A DNA stretch of 64,000 bases. It comes from Lasiodiplodia sp. COLG20. Taxonomy: Eukaryota; Ascomycota; Dothideomycetes; Botryosphaeriales; Botryosphaeriaceae. The position numbers were made by a program, and so were the translations under genes. The stretch is taken from positions 2,294,001 to 2,358,000 of the forward strand of contig VNWV01000001.1 of assembly GCA_009801085.1 (NCBI GenBank), given 5' to 3'. Under the pieces are notes generated by a model that was not told the origin of the DNA, ran no database searches, and saw nothing but the letters and a program-made list of their open reading frames with translations. Below, in pieces: positions 10,902-20,489 of this stretch; position 1 is the first letter of the stretch, and each line of letters begins with the position of its first letter.

Positions 10902-11709
10902 GTCCTCTGGTTAGGGGAAGTATTGAACGGGGTTTTGGTTGAGAAAGTCCTATATATCTAATCTGAGGGTGTAAAACACCAGAAGGACTCAGGAATTGGT
11001 AATGGGCGAAAAGAAGGAAACAACGGATACTCAACAAAACGAACAGGGTTCTAGACACTCCTTCACTGTTCTTAATAGAGTTCGATATCGTCGAGCTAAT
11101 AGTCTCTAGTTTAGTATCAAAAGAAAATTTTACCACAGTCGCGTTTCATGCCTCCCCTATGACATAATAATTTGCATTCAAATGCGCCCAACATCAGCAA
11201 ATTAAGGCGGAACGGAGCGGAAACTTTCGACATGTATTATTTAATCACATTGCAAGATTCAGCATGAATGTGACATGGGAGCTCCTGAAGTTTCGACTGC
11301 AGAGAAATAGTTGATAGAACCGTTACAACATACGCTTCAAATCTGACGCTATTAAAAGGAGGGGGAGAAATGGACTATAACCCGAGATTCCAGCCCAGGG
11401 GATTAGAGGGAAACCCAGAAACGAAAGTTTCTTGTTTTCTACTTTTACGAACTAATTCTCAAGCATGATGGAAAGAAAGGACAAGGCCAGGCATGAGGGT
11501 TGGAACGGAAGACGAGCAGCTGCAAATATTGAAGAACTAACACAAGGCCATTTGGAAAGGAGATCCATCATCTTCGGGATTTGTAGGGATACTATTGGTC
11601 TGATATCAAAAAGAAAATGAGGACTCCGAAGGAAGGGAAGGGCATGGCTTTATCAAGTCTTGGTAACAATACCGATGAGCATTAGGAAGGTATCCTACTC
11701 CGTTTTCTA
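10902..11709. other. convergent intergenic region
   Basis: About 0.8 kb of noticeably AT-richer sequence between the 3' ends of the Zn2Cys6 gene and the broken C2H2-like gene. No open frame with coding character and no structural element recognised. Confidence 0.5.
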
Positions 11710-12649
11710 TCAACACAGTTCCAAGCTTCCCAGGCCTGTGAAGTCGAGGCTTTGAGGATCGTAGAGGAAGTTATTGAGCTGATCGCCAAATATGAAAGGA
11801 TCCATTACAGGAAATGACGGTGTAGCGCAGGAAGGTTCAGTGCCTGGATCCTGGTCAGTGTCAAGCTTTCGAAGTACACCTTAGCGGCATTGACTTACCT
11901 GGTTGGAAGTCTAGCTTCTCTTGTGCGTTTTGAATATTCGCAGCATTTATCCCAGATGAAGTGCTCCCCGTAGGAGAACTCGTCTGCTCAACCAGTGGTG
12001 GTAGACTCTTCAGTAGTTTGGCCATAGTTGCTTCATCCCCCGCAACAGTCTCTGTTTCCATCAAAACGACATTGTTGCGAATTTCATCAATCAGATGAAT
12101 GACTTTCTCGCGCTGCCGCTGAGCTCTTTGTTTATCCAAAGAAGCTTGAATAGACCCAGCAGCCTCTTGGAGATCGGCCGGACTGGATTTCGCCTTTGCC
12201 GAGAGACCGGAAGTTCCGGTGTGATAGTCTGTACTTGTTGGTCACCTCATATATTTTCTTCTGTGCTTCAATATCTACAGGGATTGTCGGGGACAACCTT
12301 GTCAGGGAACATCGCCCGAAAGAGTGAATTCCGGAGCCTTGTCTGTGGCCCTGGCCCTTTATGAATACCTTCACGTTGACAGGTATCCATACCTTCGTGA
12401 GTCTCAAGGCTCTGTTGGTCCGTGAAAAAGAAACAACAGCGGCTGCATTTCTCGACGAAGGCATTGTGTTGATTCCGGAAGTGGCGCTTAGATTAAAAGT
12501 TAGAAATTTTCTCACAAATGCAAACAGGACCCGTCTTACTTCAGCTCAGCCATACTCTTGAAGCCACGGCCTCTGTAAGAGCATTTGTAGGGTTATGCAT
12601 AATCAGCGGTCTTTTGTGTGGCTTTGTAGATGGGACAGGCGAAGTACAT
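11710..12649 (-). pseudogene. C2H2-like gene, probably decayed copy
   Basis: Paralogue of the gene at 13972-15117. Pieces, in transcript order: 12540-12649, 12279-12486, 11899-12228, 11710-11843. They encode YFACPIYK, a GRGFKSMAEL block, a CSRCCFFFTDQQSLETHE finger-like block, a helical middle (REKVIHLIDEIRNN) and an end DFTGLGSLELC. Three introns keep recognisable splice sites. Two lesions break it: an in-frame TAA at 12593-12595, and a one-base phase error between the first two pieces even though GTAAG and CTAAG splice sites are intact. Either the copy is dead, or the assembly has errors, or splicing is unusual. The N-terminus was not found. The homologous residues match the intact copy well enough to assign common descent; molecular function is unknown. 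Confidence 0.65.
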
Positions 12650-13971
12650 GCGCTCGCTTTTCGAGCTGAGGCAGTTTGAACTATGACACTAGTCTTCCGT
12701 CAGCTCTATGTCCATAATATCATCCCAAACAACAATGATAGGTATTATAAAGGTTATTACCCAACACTATTGCGGGCGGGGATTCTAACTTTAACTTCAG
12801 TACCCAAAGGAGAGTAATATCATACCTTACCGTGCAGTCGAAACTGCAGCCAGAATTCTCATGGCTTTTCTAAACGGGGCTACGAAAGTATTTACCTATT
12901 GAAAAATTCGACCTACCTGTGATGTCTATGAAAATTCAGTATACTCTCACCTTCAAATTGCTTTAGGGTCTATGGAGATATGTAGAAGCTGTGGCTTACG
13001 ACTCTGTCAAGATCTCCCTCCTCGGCATGCAAGTCGAGTTATCGCGTATTAGTGGGTAACTGAATCTCCATCTTGACTACTAAAGAAGTAGCCCAATTGG
13101 CCTGGTAGAAGTAAGAAACTATGGGAATGGTGGCATAACAGTCCATTTGGACGCAGCGGCCACTTTATGCACATGCGACAGCGTAGGTGACCAGTTCCGC
13201 ACTTTCATGGCCTTCATTTACCCCGCACGTACGCGACACCTGTGTCACGGAGGCTTTGCAATAACGCAAGGCTGATTTAATGACGTGTCCTCCTGCGTTA
13301 CCGAGCCACGGCTAGCAAACGAGTACGGCGAGGTTGACTTGACATTGGGCGTCGACCCACCCACCATTGCCATCAAAGGACCGTAACGATCTTGTCGCAG
13401 CTGCATAATTCCTTGACAGCGCCGCTACCTCGCACCTTCGTAGATCGTGGGCCTACTTAATTAGGCGAGAATTCAAAGGCTGAACTGATTGTTTATCACT
13501 GCATGAGTGGCTTAGCATGAGACGAGGCTAGTCGACGCCCCAAGTCTCTCCCTTATCATCAACATGCAAACCTCGCGAATTCAGCCCTTGTTGCATTACA
13601 TAAATCCATATGCATTTTATGCTGCTATCTCCAGAACAATGAACATGACTTGTTACTCTGAAAACGTCCTCGCTTGCTCTCACCGCCGACAAATACAAAA
13701 GAAAGCAAGTAAAGAAAGACTAAAAAGCATAAAAAATCTGCAGCCACAGCCAGCCACTCTCAAGAGTATCGGAAACCTTGGCGTTTTCGTGGTTTTAGCA
13801 GAAGTAAACTACAGTATCTCATGCCAAAACCCATCATGTAGAAAGGAGAAGTTCGGCCGTAATATCCCCCAACAATCTTCAAAAGTCCCAAACCCCACAA
13901 GTGTGAAGGCGCTTTCAGTGTAGATAGCATCTTCTATTTCTCTCTCTCTTTCGTCTCCGCCTTGAAGTGCG
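12650..13971. other. AT-richer gene-free stretch between paralogues
   Basis: About 1.3 kb between the two C2H2-like copies, likely including the 3' UTR of the downstream copy and missing 5' sequence of the broken one. Open frames such as 13564-13923 show no family similarity. No transposon ends were recognised. Confidence 0.5.
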
Positions 13972-15117
13972 TCAATATTCTGGAAATGGGTTGCTCTGGA
14001 AGTTACCAGTGCCGAATAGACTATCCGCCAAATCGGGCTGGAACCATTCATCGGTATTGACGGCCTGGCCGGAGGTGACATTTTCTGTGTCTGTAAGTCA
14101 TTTTCAGCCTTCAAATCCTCTAGATGGAGCAATTCCATGATTGCAGGTACCTGACAGTAGTTGTGGCTGTTCTTCAACATCCTGGAGTAGCTCAGCGGTC
14201 AAATATGGATCTGCTGGCCCTAAAACTGGGGCTGACGTCGTTGAGGACTGGGCCTGCTGAGAAGAAGCCCGTGGAGCAGGGACTTGGGTTGTCCGCTGGA
14301 TGAGTGAGAGCAGCGTTTGCACAACGTCGATCATTGTTTCTTCCCCAGATGCGATGTTCAAGTTGGAGTAGCTGATAATGCTGTCTCGGAGAAGGTCGAT
14401 CGTTTGAAGCGCAAATTGACAGCGTTGACCAGAGCTCGAAACAGAAACCGGTGGGCAATCGGAAGCTTTGGGGAGCTGACGCTGTTGCACAGAGGCTGCT
14501 CTTCCTCGAGCAGCGGAAGTACCAGGACTCTGATCATCATCTGGGCTCATTAGTTCGCGAAGCCTTCCGGTTTGACATTCATGGCTTACAGGGGGTTCGC
14601 GGCAAGGGTACGCCCGGATACATGACCGTAAACAGAGCATTCCATTCCCTGACCTGGCCCACTCCTTTATGGATCCCGGCTCGGGGACAGTTGTAAGATT
14701 GCCGGTGATGCTCGAGATCATGGGCGTTGAAGAAGTGGAGGGCACAGCGATCACACTTCTCAACGTATCTCTTGTGTTGATCCCGGATATGCCGCCTAAG
14801 GAAGGTTTAATCCAAAAACATCGATGCCTGAGTAATGTGTAACCTACCTTACAGCAGTCATCGACTTGAACCCACGTCCTTTATAAGTGCATTGGCCGTT
14901 ATCAATGTCTCCGGTATCTTTGGAGATGGGGCAGGCGAAGAGAGGGCGTCCACCGCGTCGAGTAAGGATAGATTCGTTTGCGTCTTTCGTGATCGTTTCC
15001 GCGCGCTGAATCCTTGGTCAGTATGCGTGCATTCACCATTTTCAGATCACATTTCGTTCCGTCCTTTCCAAGGTCGTGGATGATTGGGCTCCGCGTTTGA
15101 GTTTTCAAGGCTGCCAT
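13972..15117 (-). CDS. C2H2-like zinc-binding fungal protein
   Basis: Exons read with confidence, in transcript order: 14848-15005, 14590-14795, 14151-14540, 13972-14090; all phases agree. They give RPLFACPISKDTG, QCTYKGRGFKSM, then RRHIRDQHKR and CDRCALHFFNAHDLEHHR: paired Cys and His residues in the spacing of degenerate C2H2 fingers, followed by a WNALFTVMYPGVPLP block. This layout occurs in many Pezizomycotina nuclear proteins of unknown role. The C-terminal half is Ser/Gln-rich and ends NFQSNPFPEY. The 5' end is unsolved: an ATG at 15117 opens a 27-codon frame, but joining it to 15005 would need a 31-nt intron, too short to trust. The 49-nt intron at 14541-14589 has a clear CTAAT branch site. 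Confidence 0.6.
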
Positions 15118-16061
15118 CGCGGAAAGTTCCGTTCCATGTATTATATTCTTGGCCACGGTGTGGCTAGTTGGCTCTGAAGTCTGAGATGCTGTTTGTCTCC
15201 AACCACGTTTGGGTTGTTTTTTTATCGGTATGGATTCGTAGGTGAATTACTCCTAGGACAGCTAGTTCAAATGTCCATCAGTTTTGGTGTTTTTCCATGC
15301 GTCAAGGCAAGTTTTCAATAGAATCGTTCTCAACATCCATCGGATGCAGTGGGTTTTTCTTCGAATATAGAAAATATGCGTACCTTGTCTGTCTGCTCAA
15401 AAGTCAGCATCTTATTCGTAGAAAAGGTGGCGTGTTGAGAATTAGTAGAATCCTACGAGCTCATATAGGTCATGCTGTTTCAGCATTGAATTTGAGTTGC
15501 CGGAGGATGGGGAACCACGGAAAGAATGGTTGACAGCTTCTCCAAGATCCATCATTAAAAGTATGAGTGTTGCTCCTTTCAAAAGCAAGAAGAGTTTGAT
15601 CAGTGAAAAGACACCACGAGCACTGGAAATGGCGACACACTTATACGTTCACAATGCTTCTTACCGCGGCCCCGCACTTCCGCACTTCCACACTTCCGCA
15701 CTTGCGCACTTGTGTGCTTCGACTGCGCCCGCACTGACGTGGCTCACGGTTACACACGAGGGCCAACGTGTGAATGTGACCAATTAAACTCGCAACCGTG
15801 TCCCAAGGTCAAAGGGGGCGCATATAATTCAACTCTTACTGGCCAATGGAGTATTAAGGAAATTCAATTAACAGTTTCCCACTTTCACGGAACCGTAAAA
15901 CTACATCGCCACTGCTCCTTTTCAGCCTCACTAGGCCTAATCGAGCTGACCGAATTTGCGAATCATACGTGACTTTGATCATTCCTTGATCTCCTTCTTT
16001 TGGAAAGTGCCTGCAACCGCATCACGTCAGCGTCTGACATGCCATGCATTTTCGCACTCCG
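15118..16061. other. gene-free stretch upstream of the C2H2-like gene
   Basis: Nothing coding recognised in ~0.9 kb. It contains the 8-bp tandem array at 15673-15720 and presumably the promoter and first exon of the C2H2-like gene, and the 3' UTR of the GFA gene. Confidence 0.45.
15673..15720. repeat. 8-bp tandem repeat, six units
   Basis: Six consecutive 8-bp units of consensus CGCACTTC: the first two are perfect, the others differ at one to three bases. It is non-coding in any recognised gene. Confidence 0.85.
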
Positions 16062-16680
16062 TCACAGCCTCAGGTAGGCAGCAGAAAGAGAAGGTATTTC
16101 CATACCAGGCACCTCGGGCATCCAGCTCACCTTGCTCTTGCAAAAGAACTCTCCTTTCGGAGGGAGTGCTTCAGGATCGTCCAGGCTGCCTACGGCGATG
16201 TACCTGAAGTGCGGCTTTGCCGGTTCCTGTATGTCCACCGTCAGCCGTCGGATAAAGCAACGAGATTTAATTCCACGGACGAAAAGGCAAGCGTGGAAAA
16301 GAGAGCAAGTAATTAAAACGCACCCCATACTCCAGGATGAAGCTACCGCAGTTATCGCAGAACTCGCGGAACAGCATGGTGCCCGAGCCGTTGTCAGCGG
16401 CGTGTTCCTTGGGCGTGCCTTGCGTGTACTGGAATGCATCTTTCGGGATCTTTGCTGTGAGACCGTAGTTGGTACCGAAGGCTTTCTGCTCGACAGGGTC
16501 AGCTACAAGTATGCATTGAAGTCGTTTGTGAAGGCTGCGCATGATAGACAAACGGAATACAGTGATGCTTCTAACCTTGCAGTTTCGGCAATGACATAAC
16601 GATGTGCGGGCATCATCTGCCGAGTTCAGATCGACTTGGTACTGCAGAGCGCGGCAGTAGCAGCTGCCCGTGAGTTTCAT
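16062..16680 (-). CDS. GFA/CENP-V-family protein
   Basis: Small zinc protein of the glutathione-dependent formaldehyde-activating (GFA)/CENP-V fold. Three exons in transcript order: 16576-16680, 16324-16485, 16062-16226, total 143 residues, a usual length. The start MKLTGSCYCRAL, then CHCRNCK, then FCDNCGS supply the zinc-binding cysteines of the family. The last exon gives FRYIAVGSLDDPE and PKGEFFCKSKVSWMPE, both characteristic. The exon 1/2 junction yields CHCRNCKKAFGTNYG, confirming the splice. Fungi carry many such paralogues with unknown substrates; glutathione adduct chemistry is family knowledge, not shown here. It lies 0.4 kb downstream of PHB1 on the same strand. Confidence 0.9.
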
Positions 16681-17087
16681 GACGGAGAAGATGGTCCGCT
16701 GTAGGATGAAGAACCAGGCAAGCCCGACTGTAGAATATGAAGCTTCTGAACGTTGCAAGCAAAGCTCAAAGCCAGAAGATAAACCAAGCAGAATGAGCAT
16801 GTGTCTATATTGACGTCAGAGTATGCCGTAGCTTGACAGGGAAGAGATCGGCAAAAGTCCGGCCTGGAGCTACATTCTGGAGCATCACTTGAGCTTAGGG
16901 CAATATCAATCACACTGCAATTGAAAAATGAAGGCTGAAGAGAAGGGTATCCATTCATACCGCAGAGAAGAGGAGATATCATTCCCTAGGATTACAGTAA
17001 AAAAAGCTGCCAATATTAGATGCGCCATAACTCACATCACCATGCCTTCATGATGCTTCTTTTTAACTTTTCTTTTCAAACAACCGC
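16681..17087. other. intergenic, PHB1 to GFA gene
   Basis: About 0.4 kb between two minus-strand genes: PHB1 3' UTR and GFA promoter by position. No motif recognised. Confidence 0.45.
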
Positions 17088-18016
17088 TCATGACCTCAGG
17101 CCAAGCAGAAAGTTGCCGCCCTGGCCCTCACCGGCGTTCTTGCCACCACCAGGCAGGTAAGTGACCTGCGGGTTTCCGGCCAGCATCTGCGCAATTTCCT
17201 TCTGCGTCTCGATTCTTCTGATCTGGATGAGGCCATCACCAGACTTGGCAACCGCCTTGCTGATGGTGTCGGCAGCTTCGGCTTCACCCTCGGCACGGAT
17301 AACGTTGGCCTGGCGCTCCTGCTCGGCCTTCTCGACGATGAAGCGGGCGCGCTCGGCTTCTTGCTGTGCGATCTGCTTCTCCTCAACGGCCTTTGTGAAC
17401 TCCTTGCCGAAGGTCATGTGGGTGATAGAGACGTCCTCGAGGGCGATGTTGAACTCCTGCGCGCGCTTGAGCAGCTCGGTGCGGATGCGGTTCGACACGG
17501 CTTCACGCTGGGTGATCAGCTCTGCGGCGTCGAACTGGGCAACGATAGCCTTGAGCACTTCGTTGCCAATGGACGGCAGCACACGCTCGTCATAGTCGGT
17601 GCCGAGGTTCTGATGGTGATGTCAGCAATCAGTCGACGATGGGCGCAGCGCCACAGCAGCCAATTGAGCTGAGAAGAGAGAGATTAGAAGCGTACCTGGT
17701 AGATGCGAGGGAGCATCTTGACCTCCGGGCGGTGCAGGACCCTAAGGGTCAGGCTGACCATCTGGAGATCCTTGCTACCGGTGGTGGTGGAGATGTTGCG
17801 CGGCCTGGTGCGCACATCGTAGACAATGGCGCGCTGCAACCAGGGAACCAGGAAGTGGGTGCCCTCATTAACGACGTTCTCGCGCACTCCGGACAGACGG
17901 TCGAAGATAACGGCGCGGGTGCCACCCTTCACATCGTACATGGCAGCCTGGGCGAAGGACGCGCCGACGGCGAGCGGGACAGCCCACTTGTAGATGACTT
18001 GGAGTGCGTTGGCCAT
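17088..18016 (-). CDS. phb1: prohibitin 1
   Basis: Subunit of the ring-shaped prohibitin complex of the mitochondrial inner membrane, which with Phb2 stabilises new membrane proteins and modulates the m-AAA protease. Two exons: 17696-18016 and 17088-17609, 280 residues. The N-terminus [21 protein letters not shown] provides the short membrane anchor. The PHB/SPFH domain follows, with [34 protein letters not shown] and the [10 protein letters not shown] segment. A long coiled coil ([18 protein letters not shown]...) runs into the conserved end. The 86-nt intron falls in the conserved [17 protein letters not shown] block. It is divergently paired with QCR8 across a 349-bp promoter. Confidence 0.96.
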
Positions 18017-18365
18017 TGTGGAAGGAGCTGCGGCGGCGGAAGAGCGATTGACGAGCGCGAGGCGACGTGGGGGAGAGCTCGAACTTGTGCGGAACGACGA
18101 ACTGTGGTCGGCGGTTGGGAATGCTCGCGTCGGCGGGTCGAAGCTTCCACGGCGAGCCTTCGATAGCGCTTTTCGGGCATCGGGCGGGCACACGTGACGC
18201 CAAGAGCGGATTGGTTCAGCGCGGCTGCGATTCGTTCCTTCCTTCGGCGAACATCGCAACCAACCTTCAAACGCCTCACCTCCGGTCTCAACCAACCCGC
18301 ACCTCTCGCGTCGTGCTCCATCCGCTCCATCTCCCGACCTTTCCGCATATATCCAAACCGACACA
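18017..18365. promoter_or_regulatory. shared divergent promoter PHB1/QCR8
   Basis: A 349-bp gap separates the start codons of two genes for mitochondrial inner-membrane proteins transcribed in opposite directions. It contains a palindromic CACGTG at 18191-18196 and ATTGG (CCAAT on the minus strand) at 18210-18214. CCAAT is the binding site of the HAP complex, which controls respiratory genes in fungi; use here is inferred. Confidence 0.6.
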
Positions 18366-18985
18366 ATGGGCGGCGGTGGCGAAAAGATGCCTGGCCAGTA
18401 CGTTCTTCCCTCGAGTCCGCGACCGCCCTCGAAACTTCCCTTTAGCCAGAGCTCCGCCGGCCGCCGCGGCGACAACCCATCTCTGTGCTCCAATGCTGAC
18501 CTATGCTTCTTTCCGCAGGTACATGGGCTGGTGGGGAAGCCTTGGTACGCATTCCTCGTCCCTGCGATGATGACCCGCCGACGACACACCGCACGCGAAC
18601 TTCCCGCTTCCTCTCCCGCGCAACACGGACGACATTGGACTCACAGAGATGCACAGGTTCCCTCCCTCAGAAGGGTGTTACCACCTACGCCCTGTCGCAG
18701 AACCGCCAGAAGCCCCTCGGCGGCGCTTTCAACAATGCCATCTTCAACACCTTCCGCCGTACCAGGCAGCAGATCCTCTTCTGGGCGCCTCCTATGATCG
18801 CCGGTTACTCGATTATGCAGTGGGCCATCGAGAGGTACGTTAACGACATTGCACATGAGAAATGAGGGGAGCGGACAAAGCAATGTGGGTTTGGAATGGC
18901 AATGGGCTGACATGCTGGAAATCACAGTAACGAGTACTACAACGGCAAGGAGGGTCGCGCCTTGATGGGTGGTGATGAGGAGTAG
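18366..18985 (+). CDS. qcr8: cytochrome bc1 complex subunit 8
   Basis: Small membrane subunit of respiratory complex III (ubiquinol-cytochrome c reductase) that contacts cytochrome b. Four exons: 18366-18397, 18519-18544, 18657-18834, 18928-18985, total 97 residues, the expected length. Conserved blocks are MGWWGSLG, KGVTTYALSQNRQ, the PLGGAFNNAIFNTFRR stretch and a single helix (FWAPPMIAGYSIMQWAI). All exon phases agree (32, 26, 178 and 58 nt). The second exon is only 26 nt, a microexon that automatic gene callers may miss. No cleavable presequence is expected. The ATG at 18366 gives the glycine-rich start MGGGGEKMPGQYMGWW typical of filamentous fungi. Confidence 0.94.
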
Positions 18986-19675
18986 ATTTGTGCATCAAGT
19001 TAGACTTCAGAATCAGCTAGTTGAAGTGGTGGACAGGAAGAGCTGAGTGTACAGTACGGAGAGGTTGGCGATAGACTTTTTACCAACTTTTCAAGACACT
19101 TTACGAGCGCTAAACTCCCCCATCGGTGTCGCACAATGGCCATAAATCTCCGATGCCGTTCTGGAGGATTCCCGGAAAAGAGAGAGCTCACGGATTATAG
19201 ATCGGATGTTGCCGTTCGTCCGAAGGGGGCAAGAGTCACAACGCCCAAGGTCAAACTTAACCTCTATTAGACTTGAGATAGTCCTTGTCCCCCTGGCCTT
19301 TTCTCATGTCAATTTCCTCTAGGTTTCTTTCCCACGTTCCAAGACAATACGAAGCATGAGCGGGTCACCACAATCACTGGTCCAGCACAAAAGCGCAAGC
19401 TAATTATTACAATTTTCAACCCTAGAATGAACGGACGGCTACTGAATAGAATGCCAAGAATTAAGGACCCGAAGTCCTAGAATAAGAATCTAAGAAAGTA
19501 AATGCGATATGGGAAGAGCAAGGAATGATGGTTTGACGTGGCCGAGAAGTCCACACTAGTCCTCGTCTGTTCCCAACTTTTATTTTCACTCTTTCCTTGC
19601 TACATCCCCTTTGAGCCTGTGTTCCCTTCTGCCGGCACACCTTGGGTGTAACGGATGAGGCGGCGGGCGAGCCAT
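18986..19675. other. convergent intergenic region
   Basis: About 0.7 kb between the 3' ends of QCR8 and the hydrophobin; both 3' UTRs by position. No other feature recognised. Confidence 0.45.
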
Positions 19676-20489
19676 CTAGATAAGATCGAGCAGGGGGCCG
19701 CAGCTCTGGACGTTGAGAAGACCGCCGCCGTTCTGGGGGCAGCAGTTGATCTGCTGCTCAGCCTGGCAACCGTTCTTGCCCAGGAGGCCGATACCGCCGA
19801 CGTCGAGGAGGCTGCTCACTATTTTTTTCACATATCCCATTAGCCACTGGCCTTTTGCTCAAACAGAACGAGAGAGAGGGAAAAGACTGTTACTTACGGA
19901 TGCCGAAGGGAATCACGGAGCACTCAGGACCCGAGCAGCACGCCGCCACGTTGGTGTTGTCCGAGCAGATCTGCGTAGTAGGGGTCTCCTTGCCGGGCTT
20001 ACCGCCCTCGGGCTTGAACGGAGGCTTGCCGCCATCGGGCTTGAACCCTCCGGGAGGCTTGCCGCCCTCGGGCTTGAACGGGGGCTGCTTGGGGGGACCG
20101 CTGGGAGGACCGCTGGGAGGGTAACCTCCTGCGCCACCACCGATCGGCAGGTCTCCGGGGATGGGGAGGTCGGGCACGGGGGCGGGCAGGAAGCCAGCCT
20201 CGCGCTTGTAGACGGGGCCGGGAGCAGGCGGCGCCGGGGGCTTGGGCGAAGGAGGCGAGGGAGGCGAGGGCGGCGGGGGTCCGTAGCCGATGATGTCCCA
20301 GTCGAAGTGCGGGGGAGGGGCCCAGGGCTGCGGGGGCCTCCACTCATCGGGGATACCACCGTGACCGATGATCTCCGGCGGCTCGCCGTAGGTGTCGACG
20401 GGGACAGCGCCAGCGAGGCGGGAGGAGACGAGGAGGGTCGCCAAGAGGGCGGGGCCGGCGGCGCCGGGAGCGAGGGTGAAGGCCTTCAT
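19676..20489 (-). CDS. hydrophobin-like secreted protein, proline-rich
   Basis: Two exons, 19898-20489 and 19676-19818, 244 residues. A hydrophobic N-terminus (ALLATLLVSSRLAGA) acts as signal peptide. About 130 residues of Pro/Gly-rich sequence follow, including near-repeats of the type PPFKPEGGKP. The last ~75 residues carry eight cysteines in the hydrophobin order C-CC-C-C-CC-C with spacing 8, 4, 24, 7, 12. Hydrophobins coat hyphae and spores with amphipathic films. The Cys3-Cys4 gap of four residues is far shorter than in class I (usually ~17-39) or class II (~11) proteins, while the Cys4-Cys8 part resembles class I. The intron after FGI sits inside the cysteine domain and restores the frame. 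A secreted cysteine-rich protein of another kind is the alternative. Confidence 0.8.
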
